From: Opeltia flavorubescens | Taxonomy: Eukaryota > Ascomycota > Lecanoromycetes > Teloschistales > Teloschistaceae | Direction of reading: 5' to 3' | NCBI GenBank assembly: GCA_000442125.1 | Contig: KE546981.1 | Coordinates: forward strand, 1,156,741-1,220,740 | Length of the DNA: 64,000 nt | Shown: one piece after another, positions 45,158 through 56,970 of the stretch | Layout of the letters: each line of letters opens with the position of its first letter | Numbering within the stretch: position 1 is the stretch's first letter | Position numbers and translations under genes: made by a program | Notes under the pieces: model-generated | Seen by the model: the letters and a program-made list of their open reading frames with translations, nothing else | Database searches by the model: none | What the model was told of the DNA's origin: nothing

Positions 45158-46183
45158 ATGGGTACCTTTCTGCGCTTTTTGCTCCTTCTTATATCCTAAC
45201 CCTAAGCAATCAATCCTTCCGAAGCACTACCCTTGAATTCTTCGCTGACCTATGACACCAGCGCAAATATTGGTACTTTGGGTGTTCCGATCAATTCATC
45301 TGATGCACTTGCAGGTCTGGAATGGAAGGTCAGGATAGCTCCGTCAAAAGGGTTTTTCGACCCACCTCAAATGGCGTTCAACGTGTTCGTCACAATGCTC
45401 TCTTACTGGAGACGTCCAAATATCGCGACAATTACCGAAACGAGACTGTATCGCACACGTTCGTATCCGTCATTGATTGTGATCGTCGAGCCTGATGCTC
45501 TGGACACCGGTCATTTTACCACCGTAACCGCGGCCGCTGCTCTCGACTGGATATTCTCGCAGATGCAGAGTGGGGACTTGATCACGCCTATGAGCTACAC
45601 ATTCTATGTCGTCACTAGCGGACCTGAATCTATACCTGTCGGGAATGTCCAGACAAGCTTCTTGCCAGAAGCCCATCTCGACGACAACAAAGCAACAGCA
45701 GATACGATCCTCCAGAGACCATCTAATATTGAAACTTTGCCTGTGAACTCCGGGGCAATATCCATCAAACTCTTTTCTGCGGCACAAGACACAATTTACC
45801 CAGTTCCAATGCTAACGCCTAAACTTTGGTTTCACATGTTCTACTTCGGAGTGGCGAAAGTGATCACGCACGGCTATTCATCCTCTGAGAACCTTCCGGG
45901 CGATCCGAGCGAACCGCATCTTTTGACAAAGTATAGCATGGCGCTAGACCGTGAAGGATACCAGAATCTAACAATTGCTCTAAAATCAGCAAGTGTTCCG
46001 GCTGGGAAAAAACAAGCTACCTGGGACGAGATTATGATAGGATTGTCTTCTGTGATGCAGCAGGTGGTCTTGCACAAGGATTTCGGGCCTGACAAGGCCA
46101 ATATATTCAAAGATGGCTGGTTGGCTGCAGAGTTGAACTTGTACTTCGAGTTGCCTAAGACTGAAGATACTGAAACTGCCTGA
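45158..46183 (+). CDS. unknown protein with interrupted signal peptide
   Basis: The body (from 45207) is a 325-codon frame to stop 46183, with EWKVRIAPSKGFFDPPQMAF, AAALDWIFSQMQSGDL and WDEIMIGLSSVMQQVVL and two possible glycosylation sites (NSS) near the start. In the same frame, ATG 45158 begins MGTFLRFLLLLIS, a good signal peptide, followed by TAA-CCC-TAA and then AINPSEALPLNSS. Either a 45-nt intron (GTACCT at 45162 to CTAAG at 45206, with CCTAAC as branch) removes the hydrophobic part, leaving MAINPSEAL, or both TAA codons arose from CAA by C-to-T change in a once-secreted protein. The family is not recognised. The body is uninterrupted, so the protein may still be made. Confidence 0.6.
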
Positions 46184-46945
46184 AAGTAGTGGGTGAAGAA
46201 AGAACCCAAAAGCAGAACGTGAAATATCAAAGTCCGAAAATTTCACAGTCTTTCGTTAACTTGCCTTCTCTGATCATGGATATCCTGATCTGGAGAATAT
46301 TAAGTTCCCATTACGAAACGTATCGACATATAAACAAGCCAGATATCTTTTCTGCATCTGTCCTGTCTATACTATTGTTCTAGCCGTCTTCCTCGTCAGG
46401 ATCTTGAATGATATAGGACGCACTATATGGGATTCATCTCGTTCAAGAGGATATGAGATACACAGCTAGTGCAAGAGAAGAACGGAGTTGTATATCCGAT
46501 TTGCCGAAAGTAGTATTATCAGACGACCCGACGAGCTAGAGAAATTCCACAGAGATCTTGACAAATTGTAGTCATCTATATATAGACTCCCAGTGCGTGC
46601 TCATCGTGTAACGCTTGATATTGGGAGGAAACCCAAGGCATGTTTTCCAGCCCAAGGAGACCGGAGAGCCTGTTATCTCCTTATTATTCCATGGCAGGCT
46701 TAGCTGAGATACAATGCACTTCTGCTGATTGACCCGCCGAATGGGTATATTCGAAATTAGTTCAGGTCACAATGAATTCTTGGGACACAGCTTCGAGAAC
46801 ACTTCATCGTGTAACAGCCTTCATATAAAGTGTTCTACTTCCATAAGTCCAATGAGTTCAATCGTTCCGTGAAATTTGAGTGCTATACGCTGAAAAACAC
46901 AGTCTCTATGCGATTTGGACTGGCCGTTGAAGAATGAGGCGACTA
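46184..46945. other. intergenic, 0.76 kb
   Basis: No open frame of note. It lies upstream of the mariner-like element. Confidence 0.5.
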
Positions 46946-46947
46946 TA

Positions 46948-47487
46948 CGACAGACTATTTTTAAAGTTTGTTTAAAGCTTAGCCGTAAGCGGCGATTTTG
47001 GCGGTACTTACCGCTAATAGTAGGCTTAACTCTATGCTATATTCTGGTCTTAAATCTGCCCTGATTCTTATAAAACTTAAAATATAAACTTACTAATAGA
47101 ACCTACTACATGTTATATTTAAAAATCTATACTGTTATAAGAGTTTTAACCACGAAATCACGTATAAAATAGAAAAGACTTTACACGACCTAAGTAAAAC
47201 GGCTGATTTCGGGTAGATAAGCCTACGATAAGCGTCGATCCCCTATTAAATTTCAAGCTCGTGGTTTATAATAGCTATTAGTCTACCAGGACTATTATAT
47301 ATCACAAAAGTTTTAGTATAAAATACATGCAGAATAAGCTATAGAATCTATACTGAAGATTTTAAAATGAAAAATTGCTTCGTGGTAGACTTATATATAG
47401 AATTTATAAGCTTACTATAAGCGGTGATCACGGCCAAAAACACCGCTTACGGCTGAGCTTTAATTAAACTTTAAAAATAGTCTGTCG
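46948..47487. mobile_element. Tc1/mariner-like MITE, 540 bp, TA target duplication
   Basis: Long terminal inverted repeats of about 80 bp start CGACAGACTATTTTTAAAG at both ends (right end read in reverse complement). They continue with AAGCTTAGCCGTAAGCGG against AAGCTCAGCCGTAAGCGG. The flanks are TA (46946-46947) and TA (47488-47489), the duplication made by Tc1/mariner/pogo transposases. The interior is AT-rich with no open frame, so it is non-autonomous. The few TIR mismatches are mostly transitions. Confidence 0.88.
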
Positions 47488-47489
47488 TA

Positions 47490-48535
47490 TGTATATATCC
47501 CTCGTCATCTAGCTACAACAATCCTAAGCTCAAGTACCCAAAGCTTTGATATGAAACTACAATCTCCATAACTCCATCAATCGTCGAATTTAGAGCAGCA
47601 TCGAATCACCTTGCATCTCAGTCTCTATTCAAAGAAAAGATTTCGGCTACACCGACCCAATCCTATCTCTCTCCATTTTCGGAGCCAAGTCACAAGTCTT
47701 ACAACCATTGGCGAGCGACAAGTAGGCAGATGATTTCAAAAATTGACAGATACGAGCTGAGCAGAAGCCGCACTGCTGTAGTCGGTATCGTATAAAGAGA
47801 GAACTTCGCAATAACTCGTAGGGCTATAGAATATACACTTCAGGTTCTATTACGTCCAGAAAATGCGTGATTTCCCAGTAGGTCTATTATTTTTCTAGAA
47901 TACTATATAACGTTCAGCCCTCTCACATATCGTCTAGAAGACCACGTGGCGGTCCAGTAGATATAAGATTAGAGCAGATATGGGAAGACTTGGGTAAAGG
48001 GGAATAGACGAAGGTAAGTTTAAAGTAAATAGATCATAGATCTTTACATAGAAAACCTTCTCTTTTTGCTTCTACAGCTTTCTCGCTAGCAAAACACCTT
48101 AGAAAGACGAAACAGATGCAGACGTAACATCCGCCAGTGGCCGGGATGTTATCGTAGTTTTGTGCCAGATACNGCTATAGAAGAGATTATTACATGCCCC
48201 TTTGATATCTGTGTCCATACTTCCAAGCAGCTACGTCCAACCTTAACAATATATTACCATTTTAAAATCCACCCTATCCTGTAAATCTCTTATTCAAGCC
48301 TAAAGTCTGACGGGAGGCGGTGCATTTCGTAGGATTTTTAAACTTTCAGCTCTATGCACCGCCTCCTGCACCGCCTCCCGGACGAAAACAGCGACAAGTA
48401 AAACATTCATCCCAGAATTTCGAATCGCATATTGCGAACGCCGCTTCGATCAATTCCGCACTCGATCTTTCGAAAGGTTCTCCTCGATGACATTTGGTAC
48501 CTACTGGCATTGATCCTAAGTCCGACCGGTTCACT
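47490..48535. other. intergenic, 1 kb, with GC-rich hairpin
   Basis: No gene. It contains one N at 48173 and the inverted repeat described separately at 48311-48380. Confidence 0.5.
48311..48380. repeat. GC-rich inverted repeat (14-bp perfect arms)
   Basis: CGGGAGGCGGTGCA at 48311-48324 is the exact reverse complement of TGCACCGCCTCCCG at 48367-48380. A second copy of the right arm (ATGCACCGCCTCC) lies at 48354-48366. The loop is AT-rich. It could be a structured element or a transposon-end remnant. Confidence 0.8.
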
Positions 48536-50297
48536 ATGAATAGGGAATTAACATTTACAAGCCTCGAGGAGGATGTCCTGAGTGAGATTATCGACTGGGT
48601 TAGGCGCTATTAACAGTCCGACCCATCTGTTAGCTTACGGTGTGCAGTTGGCTTTGGAATCTCGGGAATCAGTCCGGACTTTGCGTTGCGCTTCAAGATT
48701 TTGCAAGCTCCTTGCTGACCCAACATTGTATCGTCATGTGGAACTACACGACGACAAGAACGGCACGGTCACAAAGGCCACAGCTTACAAAGTCCGCCGG
48801 CTACTCGATCGAACCGATACTTTTTCAGATCACGTACGAGAGCTAAGGTTGCATAGTTTGGCGATTTTTGACCAGTATCATCGGACTGGCTTGAACGACG
48901 TATCCGACCTCGAGAGAATACTGAAGGGACTATCCTTCCTCGTATCTTTCACGTGAGTCCTCCCTCGTGTCCTCAAGAAAGGACCCATTAGCTTACTGAA
49001 GTCTAGCTGGAGTCTGAATAAAGATATCCCCAAATCTATCTTGGACATCCTCGAGCAGCGATGGCCTGATCTCAAACTAAAGGTTTCCAACCATAACCGC
49101 CCGACATTCAACTCCTCATTACTGGCTACGTCTCTTCTCCACAGCTTGCGAGTGAATGTAACCCCTGGCAATATTGACTTATATCAACCACTTGACAAGC
49201 ATTTGAAGATGTCCGAACTCAAGGAGGTCCTCGTCCAGACGCCTAGGCTCCAGAAATTGAACATTTATTTTTCCGAGGGCGCGCTAAGGCGGGAGAGGGC
49301 AAATGATCTCAGCCTGCTTCAGCTCCCTCTCGACGTATCGGATAGACTTCCCTCATTACATGAGCTGACCATTTCGGGGCACACTGACATGTATGAATGG
49401 GATCTCCGGCATTGCGAGTTACTCCGTCAATGCATGGATTGGAGTCATCTTCGACAGCTAGACCTTGGTGTAGGGTGCCCGGAGCATCTTTTTGACCAAG
49501 TGGGACCCCATTTGTACAATCTACGCTCGTTCAAGATGGGTGCGTCATGCGAGAAGTTAGGCCCTATCATCCAGATACTCCACAACCATCGTGGGTTGCA
49601 AGAATTAGATATTACCGATCTTAATTCCTCAACCCAGATTCTCGTACCGGTCATCCTTGATCATCAGACATCGCTGCAGAGGCTCTCTTACCGTTCTGTG
49701 TCTTATCCACGCCGTGAACACTTATGGACAATGGCGCAATTGCGAGAACTTCGTGACCAATGTCCTAAGCTTTCACATCTAGAGATCGACTTCCTATTAG
49801 TGGATCAGAAATGGGTAGGCGAACTCCTCACCAAGAATTCCTTGCCAAATCAAGACAAACACTGACTTCCGGAAAGCCATATCACTACGCTAACACTGTT
49901 TGCTCCTTTCAACCACCTCCGAACCCTGACGGTTAACTTATGGCTTAACTGGAGCGAGTCGGAGTTCGTCAAAGGGTTCGAAATGAACCTCCAAGAAGAC
50001 ATTCCCAAGCCACCACTTAGGATTTTCGTTGCCCAGCAGATTGTAGGAGACTTTTACAAGCGCTTCTTTAAGAGTGGTACGGATATTCTCCACAGCTTGT
50101 ATGAGTTGAATCCTGGGGCTCAACATGAATATTTTGGGAACCCGGATGCTTGGTTGAAGAGGCTTGAGGTTTGTTTTAAGTACTTGGGGGAACATAATAC
50201 ATTCCTTGTTAGACGGGGCTGGAATAATTATGCTAAGAGTCCGGCAGATGGGGGATTCACCTTTGAGTGGGATGCGACTTGGGTTGATAGCGATTGA
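48536..50297 (+). pseudogene. F-box/LRR-like protein gene with an in-frame TGA
   Basis: Exons 48536-48598, 48648-48952 and 49007 onward join in phase. The N-terminus reads LTFTSLEEDVLSEIIDW then LALESRESVRTLRCASRFCK, an F-box-like fold with the usual 'RCASR.CK.LADPTLYR' follow-on. Leucine-rich segments follow (SLHELTISGHTDMYEW, LRQLDLGVGCPEHLF). At 49863-49865 a TGA interrupts the frame after NQDKH, yet coding continues in the same frame as LPESHITTLTLFAPFNHLRT to a stop at 50297. The expected residue is Trp or Arg, so a single G-to-A or C-to-T change is enough. A truncated product of about 409 aa may still be made, so 'pseudogene' is provisional. Confidence 0.72.
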
Positions 50298-50827
50298 TGA
50301 AGTTCAAATATTCTTCTTGCAACGACAGCTTGCTTGCTCACCTGCATCGCCGCTTGAGACTAGGAGCGCTGTGTCTTGGTCCATAAAAAAGAGTCTCCAA
50401 AATACGTATGTCAAGAACCGTGGCGGGTAGTATCGCCGTCAGTAAGCTAGCTTTACAAATATCAGACTCTAGCAATGCGTGCTCACTGGTAGATAGCCTG
50501 GTGTATCTCCATGACCAAGTTTCTATTACTATACCTCGAATGTCGATGTCAAAATAGACGAAAGTGTTTGGGGTACCTATGATCTGTCCAAATTGTTCCA
50601 ATTTGATTGTGGAGGTTTCAAGATTCATGAAACTTGATGGCTGGGTACGCTAGCCCGAATACGCAAGGTATCGCCAAGAAAGGTCTGTGTGGCTGCAGCG
50701 ACGAGATAGCCGGGGAAACTGCGATCTAGGAGAACGCGTCACGAGCGCGTTCTCTTATCTGGTTTACAACATCGCAATCTAATACCATGTTGTACGACAT
50801 CAACTAGCTGCATTTCTCGCACTCGCA
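50298..50827. other. intergenic, 0.5 kb
   Basis: No gene seen. Promoter of the LRR gene is expected here. Confidence 0.5.
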
Positions 50828-51758
50828 ATGCCGCCCTCGCGATCTAAAAAGAAGAATCAGTCTGCCGCCAATAGCAATTTGCTCCTGGCCTATGGGCTCC
50901 AGAGATCAGATGTCGAGTTCACCAAAAGTGAAGGCAGTGGAACGTCGGCAAGATCCTTAGTGGACGAGGCAAATCCGACTGCTACAACCACACGACTGGA
51001 GCCAGCACCAACTTCGGCAATCCCAACGGCGAAGTCAGTCAAGTGTGGAAAGGGAAAACGTGATGCAGTATTCCAGGACGACAGGCGAGATTGGGATGGG
51101 AAATATCACCTGGCAATTGGAACATCCACCAGAAAGATCACGTTAGGTACTAGTTTCAACTTGACTGAGTAAGTGTCTCCACGCCTTTGACAGACTATCA
51201 ATACTGATAAACAACACCCAGTGCAGAAATCACATCGACCAACTCTTGGCTTTGAGTCCTAAAGTCTGCGAAAACCTTACAGATTTCATCTTCAAATACG
51301 AGGATGTCTCCTACAGCGCACGCAACGGTGCAAGCTCCTTGACTGATACCGCTGTCGTCCGTCTTGCAAAAGCATGCCCTAAATTGAAAAAGGTCCAACT
51401 GCAAGGTGCATCAAGCCTGACCGAAGAGTCACTCAAAGCTTTCTCCCAGTATTGCACGAAGCTGACATCGTTGGAAATCACGAAATCTGTAAAGGATGGG
51501 CAAGAATTCACTGGGGTCACACTGGAAGCTCTACAGTCAGAGCCGGATCGGCTACCAGGTCTCAAAAAGCTAATCCTGAGCAAACCTTCGGAAGGGAACA
51601 CGAGGTTCATGAAGGCGATGCGTTCGCTGACGAAAGAAAGGGCGCAGTTGGCTGTTCAGCTTGTTAGTATTTCGGAGCGCAAAAAGTGGGGAGATTGGGA
51701 ATTGGAAAAGTATTCACATACCTATAGAAAGGGACGGATTCAGCAAAAGCGCTTTTGA
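50828..51758 (+). CDS. leucine-rich-repeat (AMN1-like) protein
   Basis: Two exons, 50828-51168 and 51227-51758, give 290 aa; the intron runs GTAAGT to GTGCAG. The first 95 residues are basic, low-complexity and Ser/Thr-rich (PPSRSKKKNQSAANSN). Then follow LRR units of the cysteine-containing type: LLALSPKVCENLTDFIFKYE, LTDTAVVRLAKACPKLKKVQ and LTEESLKAFSQYCTKLTSLE. These resemble Amn1/F-box-associated LRRs, but no F-box is seen. A role as an adaptor or binding scaffold is inferred. The gene looks intact. Splice phases agree and the LRR register continues across the join (LTENHIDQLLALSP). Confidence 0.78.
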
Positions 51759-53107
51759 TAAGACCCGAGACAAATTTTATAGAATATGACTAGATTCCTA
51801 TAAAACCACCATTTTGGGATAAAGGATTGTATATCTTGTATCCCCTGTTACACTCGTATCACGACAGTAACGTCAAATATCTTTCAAAACAGCACTTTCT
51901 GATATTAAGATAAGTAAATTTCAATGCGATTTCCCGATTGGCCGTGCCTACAGAATAAATGGCACTAGAAAGTTGGCCCAAAATTGCTTGAATATAGTAG
52001 GTTCAAAAGTTACCAATCAGTTGACTCGGACGAGTTTATAGACCCGTGAAACCCTAAAAGTTGGATTGCGTTCTAATATCAAGGGCAGGATGACCCAGCT
52101 CGATATTTGCGAACTGATCTGGCAAGCTGTGGTTATTACCGCCTATAACGGCAGCCACCTTTGTTTCAACGGACTCGCAGCCAAAAATGGTTCGATCCAT
52201 TATCAGCTGGTGATGCTGCAGGGCCAGACCGTACTGATCTAAGTTTTACGGCCGAGCTGCTTTCTGTACTTGGCATCACATTCAAATTATTGCAGAAGTT
52301 CGGATGTAATGAGATGCATTTCAGGCTGGTGCGTTCTAATGTTTTAGAAAGAAGACATTGGGTACCGGCAAGTTCGGTCATTATCCATCATGATGGGTCG
52401 GAGTGATATGTCCCTCCAGTATGACTTGTTACATGCCTGCCGAGCGCACGTCTGGTCCGCAGGCAGGGTGAGGTGCATGAACTTCTGCATGTAGAATTCG
52501 TCCTTTCAAGAGTTGGAAAGGTCGTCAGCATCCATTATATCGGACGGGCAGACATCCGATGAACTGGCAATGCTTTCGCAGGTCTACCCATGCGCGTGGG
52601 CTGACTTACAGCACCAGAGCATTGCCTTCGTGATCAATCGTACCATTTGCTCGCCCTTAATCTGGGAATTCTTCTCTTTATGGAGCGCTTCTACCCCGCT
52701 CCCGAATTGTCTTTTCATGCAGAGTAACATAGGACTGCGGTTCCCATACGCTCACGGTGTATATTGATTCTCGAAGTGCATGAAACATTCCTTCCCTTTG
52801 CTACTGCTCTCGATGCATCTGCTACTTTGCCATCCTTGGTATAGGGAGTGTGATTGTGTTATACGAGTGGGGAGACGCACAATTAAACCTTCAGGGTCCT
52901 CGTGTATGCAAGCCTGGCATTGAGTTGCGCACCTGCCCGATAATATGAGAAGTCAATTCCATGACCATTGGATCTTAAACTCATGCTTCCCCCTCGAGAT
53001 TTCTGGTTCCAGTTTCTCCCAAGTCTCTAACACACTTGACCCAATCCAACTGACAGAAGCTGGCTCCTTGCGCGCCAGCCTACCCAAACCATCTAATCAT
53101 CACGGAT
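51759..53107. other. intergenic, 1.35 kb
   Basis: No convincing gene; short frames at 52161-52406 and 52513-52767 have no motif. Confidence 0.5.
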
Positions 53108-53624
53108 ATGAAGATGATCAAGCCACTCGTCGTCACGCTGGGCGTAATTTTCGGATCGGTCACCATTGCTGCACCTGGGCCGAATCCAGACATGCTGAAG
53201 ATTGATATTCACACTTCGAACGGCGATGAAGCAGAGCAGACACCCTTCCGGCACAAGGGGGCACCCCCGGCTCTTGTTCATCAGTTGGGTGATGGTATGT
53301 GCCCTGTCGAGATCTTATCCTTTCCCCTCCTTCTTCGCAGGTCCATTTACTCTTCCTCATCACCACCTTCTCATTTCGTCCTCCATGATCTCTGTCCCCA
53401 AGCTGATTCAAAACCTCATCTCTTCAGTGCATGCGCAATGCCAAGCGGACCAAGATTACTGCTGTTTGTGGGAAGGATGCTCCCCGTGCTGCAGCTCCGA
53501 CCACATGTGCTGGAACAATATCGCCGCGAAAGAGGGGCATTGTCGACCTTGCGTATGGAAAACGTATCGTTTTTGCTGCTATGACGAGCCGGATAAGCTC
53601 ACGCCGATTTGTGATCAGCGATGA
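53108..53624 (+). CDS. small secreted cysteine-rich protein (effector candidate)
   Basis: Two exons, 53108-53294 and 53428-53624, join in phase to 127 aa (intron GTATGT...TTCAG, 133 nt). The signal peptide is KPLVVTLGVIFGSVTIAA. The mature chain has a cysteine-free N-terminal half, then 12 cysteines in the last 65 residues (AQCQADQDYCCLWEGCSPCC, HMCW, GHCRPCVW, RFCCYDE, PICDQR). Paired CC doublets suggest a compact disulfide-bonded module. No family was recognised. High cysteine content, small size and secretion are typical of fungal effectors or antimicrobial proteins, which is an inference only. Confidence 0.82.
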
Positions 53625-54530
53625 GTAGCGGCGAGGTATTACGGGGGTAAAGCTTGATAGCGGGACTGCTGAACAGCACGATGATATGACTTTGCAAAGT
53701 TTGAGAAAGTGCTCTAGTGTCAAATGAATGCGTGTGCAAAAGTGAATTAATTGCTAAGAAAAATCTATGGAGAAAAGTCAAATCGCCTAGCACTTGGTGT
53801 GGTGGAGCTAATTACCTGTTCGGGGTTAGAGCTGCTGAGTAATACTGCTTGGTGCAATGCACGCCTGTGATTCGCCCAATTAACACGAAAATAAACTATC
53901 GATGAATGCATGAATTCAAGCTTTACCGCAAGGACTAAGGCAGGCAGCGCGCTCGCTGCTCATAGTGCGAACGAGCTCTTACGAGCTGCCAAGCTTTCAT
54001 GTCTATATTTCGTGTAACGTGTGGCTTTGCCTCTCGTAGATGCTTCAGTACCGATGTCACCTTCGAATGCCGACGCCCCAAACTCAAGAATCTCTGGGTT
54101 CATTTCTAGTACCGATAACATTAGCGACGCAGACATTCACGACCTTACTGAATAATGAGCTCATTTGATTGACCGCGGACGAGCTGATAGTATGGTTAAG
54201 GGTCAGTATCGTGCAATATGGGTGTGTGATGACGTGCTACGGGGATGGCAATGTGGACAAAATTACTGAAGCTGGTACCTCAACGTCTCAATTCCCGTAA
54301 GTAATAGAGTCCCTATATACTCTACGGACGACCAAGTTGATAACCTCGCTCCAAGTCCAGCGTAATCTAAATCACTATTTTTTCCCCAGGGGAATCTATC
54401 TTCATAGTCTTGAGTAACCTCATCTGAACAGACAGAGACATACGTTCAACGGGGGAAGTATAGATGAATGTTCATTTGGCTAATACCGCTCCTTTCTACA
54501 CAACCCTACAGCTCAGGTGCCGTATAGAAC
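53625..54530. other. intergenic, 0.9 kb
   Basis: No gene seen. Confidence 0.5.
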
Positions 54531-55190
54531 TCAAACTGTGGCGATAGCGCCCATACGATCGTTCGTCTTTCGTCGAATTGCAACCCTCCGAAACTTGTTT
54601 GGGCCATCCCTCAACTCCATATCCGTATAATGCAGTACAGTCCTTCTAAAATCAGGTATCTCGTGTGGAAGCATCCTCCCCAATATAGTATCGAGAGCGG
54701 CAACCATAGCAAACGCCGTGTACGCATCTCCCGGCTCCTCAGCTGAGTTGAAAAAGGCGACTTCGACATCTTCTTGCGACAAGTCGTAAGGCTCCTTTGT
54801 CGTAGCTCGAAAGATATAGGTTTTCGCTTGCATTGGGGTATCTGGATCAAGCTGTTTGAGGATGTCTATTGGTTTGGAGCAGAGAGAAACCATGGCGTGC
54901 ATTTGCCGGAAGGTCAGGCGTTGATCGTCATAGGAGTTGATCCGAAGAAACCAGGTCGGTGCTGTGGTTGAACGAAAGTTGAATGGAGGGGGCGGCCAGG
55001 GTTTGAAAGTTTGAAGTACAGCATCGCGATCTGTTAAGATATTGTGATTATTCATTTCCTCTTCGATCAGCGATTGATTGTAAAGTGGATGATTCTCGGT
55101 CAGACTGTAATCTACATGGATAGCAGCAGCATTGATAAATGCAAACAGATGAAGCTGCGAGATAGAGGAGATGAATGGGATCACGCGCAT
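54531..55190 (-). CDS. secreted protein, unknown family
   Basis: The frame is open from ATG 55310, but ATG 55190 places a good signal peptide at the start (RVIPFISSISQLHLFAFINA), giving 219 aa. I chose the inner ATG for that reason. The mature part has an N-glycosylation site (NQS), a proline-rich linker (FKPWPPPPFNF), PTWFLRINSYDDQRLTFRQM and TAFAMVAALDTILGRMLP. The last block is similar in layout to AAALDWIFSQ of the protein at 45158. A single cysteine is present. No catalytic motif was recognised. It is the last gene before the gene-free subtelomere. Confidence 0.68.
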   Translation of the reverse strand: MRVIPFISSISQLHLFAFINAAAIHVDYSLTENHPLYNQSLIEEEMNNHNILTDRDAVLQTFKPWPPPPFNFRSTTAPTWFLRINSYDDQRLTFRQMHAMVSLCSKPIDILKQLDPDTPMQAKTYIFRATTKEPYDLSQEDVEVAFFNSAEEPGDAYTAFAMVAALDTILGRMLPHEIPDFRRTVLHYTDMELRDGPNKFRRVAIRRKTNDRMGAIATV

Positions 55191-56691
55191 GGTTACAGAG
55201 AGTTTGTTTCTTTCTTCACGTGGTAAAAGACGGGAAGAGAGAATTGCAAATGTTGACATACGAGTTGTTTTTACAACCGTCCTGCGCAATAGACATAGTA
55301 CGCTTCCCATTACCCGCTGCGGTTCAGAGAGAACCTAGCGCTTACAGCGTTCTATTTTCATACCATATTGGCGCTATTGAGCCTGCGGCAAGGTTGGGCT
55401 CATGAATCTACTGCTTTAGATTAAAACTTTTCCTTCCTGGAGAACTTCTAGGCAACGCAGACTATGACTCCGCTCCTAGAGTATTTTCTCTTCGTACAAA
55501 ACAATAGTCAGGTGTAGGATATAATCGGCTACGATATAAGGATCAATCTAGAACTTTTAAAAAACCTTCTCCCTTTTCCTAGATTTGTTATAATAATAAC
55601 TTTATTTAATTTAGTTACTAGGCAATAATCTAAGTGATTTGTTAATTTCTATATTGTCTTCAGCGTTGGCTATATATAGACTAGCGGCGAAGGCTATAAA
55701 CTTGGAAGAAAACGTCTTGGACTGATAATAGGATATCTGAATTTTGAATGGGGTATATCTCATAAAATTAATTGAAGCGGTCGATTGGAAATTGGGGGCT
55801 TGAATCGGAAAGACGAATTGGAGATGTTTATATCTTCGAGGTCTTTCTCACGTTATATATACCCTGGCAGCTATTCGAACCACGCTTATTCAGGTAATCA
55901 TATTTTTCGTACAAGTTGGCTCGTTACATCGGCTCTATACATGCGCGGGATAAGCGTTTTTGAGGATTTTTCCACGTTTTGAGTGGTCGGATGCGAAAGT
56001 TGACATTTTACCACGAGATTATATAGACGATTTCCAATTCTAAGGTCTTCTAGAATAAATAAGAGAGATGTTGGAATATCCACAAGCAGACCCATTAATA
56101 TATTCTTGCTTGTAATCGGAAGTATTGCACGGGATCTTATACGGGAAACCATTAACTATTTCAGGAAGCTACGAATAGTATCCGGAAGGCCTTAAAGCTC
56201 TCTAGAAACTTGTAGAGTAGATAATACAAGCTAATATTAATCTGTCGTAAGCTTATCGCAAACCGATTGGGTATACAGCAGACCAAGCCAAAATATTGGG
56301 GACGGGTAAGTATTCGCAGTTAAAAAGTCGGCTTTAAGATCTAATAATAAGCTAATTTCTGGTAGTAAAGTTACACAGCTGTTGGAAGGATCTGTATTAC
56401 TTCTGCAATCCAGAATAGTATATAGCGCTGAATTGCTCAAAAGCTTGAATTTCGTGGAGCGGAATCAGCCCGCTATCCTGGACCCTAATTACATGTTGTT
56501 TTATTATAGGTATCGAGGTAGTTTTATTCGTATATATCCAAGTATTTCGGATATTTTTTAGAACTATTATCTATACCTAATAAATTATATACTTTCCAAT
56601 TTGACTAATAGTCCGACAATTCCTTTAAGAGGATATAGTTGCAAGAATTACAAGATCTATATTTGCAAGCCTAATAGTAATAAGAAGCGGG

Positions 56692-56970
56692 AATACAGTA
56701 TATTCCTGGAAATACGCTGATTTGATTGGCTTAAGTCTGCTGATTTATCCAGCTTTCCGGTCTATTCCCGGTCGATTTTCTATCTGGATTCCTATCGTTT
56801 AAAGTTTAAGATATTACTAAATTTTCGCGGATAAAATTTAAAAACCAGCTAAGCGCATTAAAACGTACTCTTTAGAATTTCTTTAAGAGGTCTGGTTGTG
56901 GAGTAATCAACTGGTAAAATTATCGCTGGCGAATCTTAATAGGGGATGCTAAGCCGTTCTCCTGCAGCTT
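56692..56970. repeat. dispersed repeat, copy A (less mutated)
   Basis: Begins AAGAAGCGGGAATACAG and ends near CTCCTGCAGCTT. It is colinear with copy B 0.57 kb further right. Confidence 0.75.

Noticed and set aside
45190-45206. CCTAACCCTAAG resembling an interstitial telomere repeat
   Set aside because: Only about one and a half units. It is explained better as branch point plus acceptor or as TAA codons in a signal frame.
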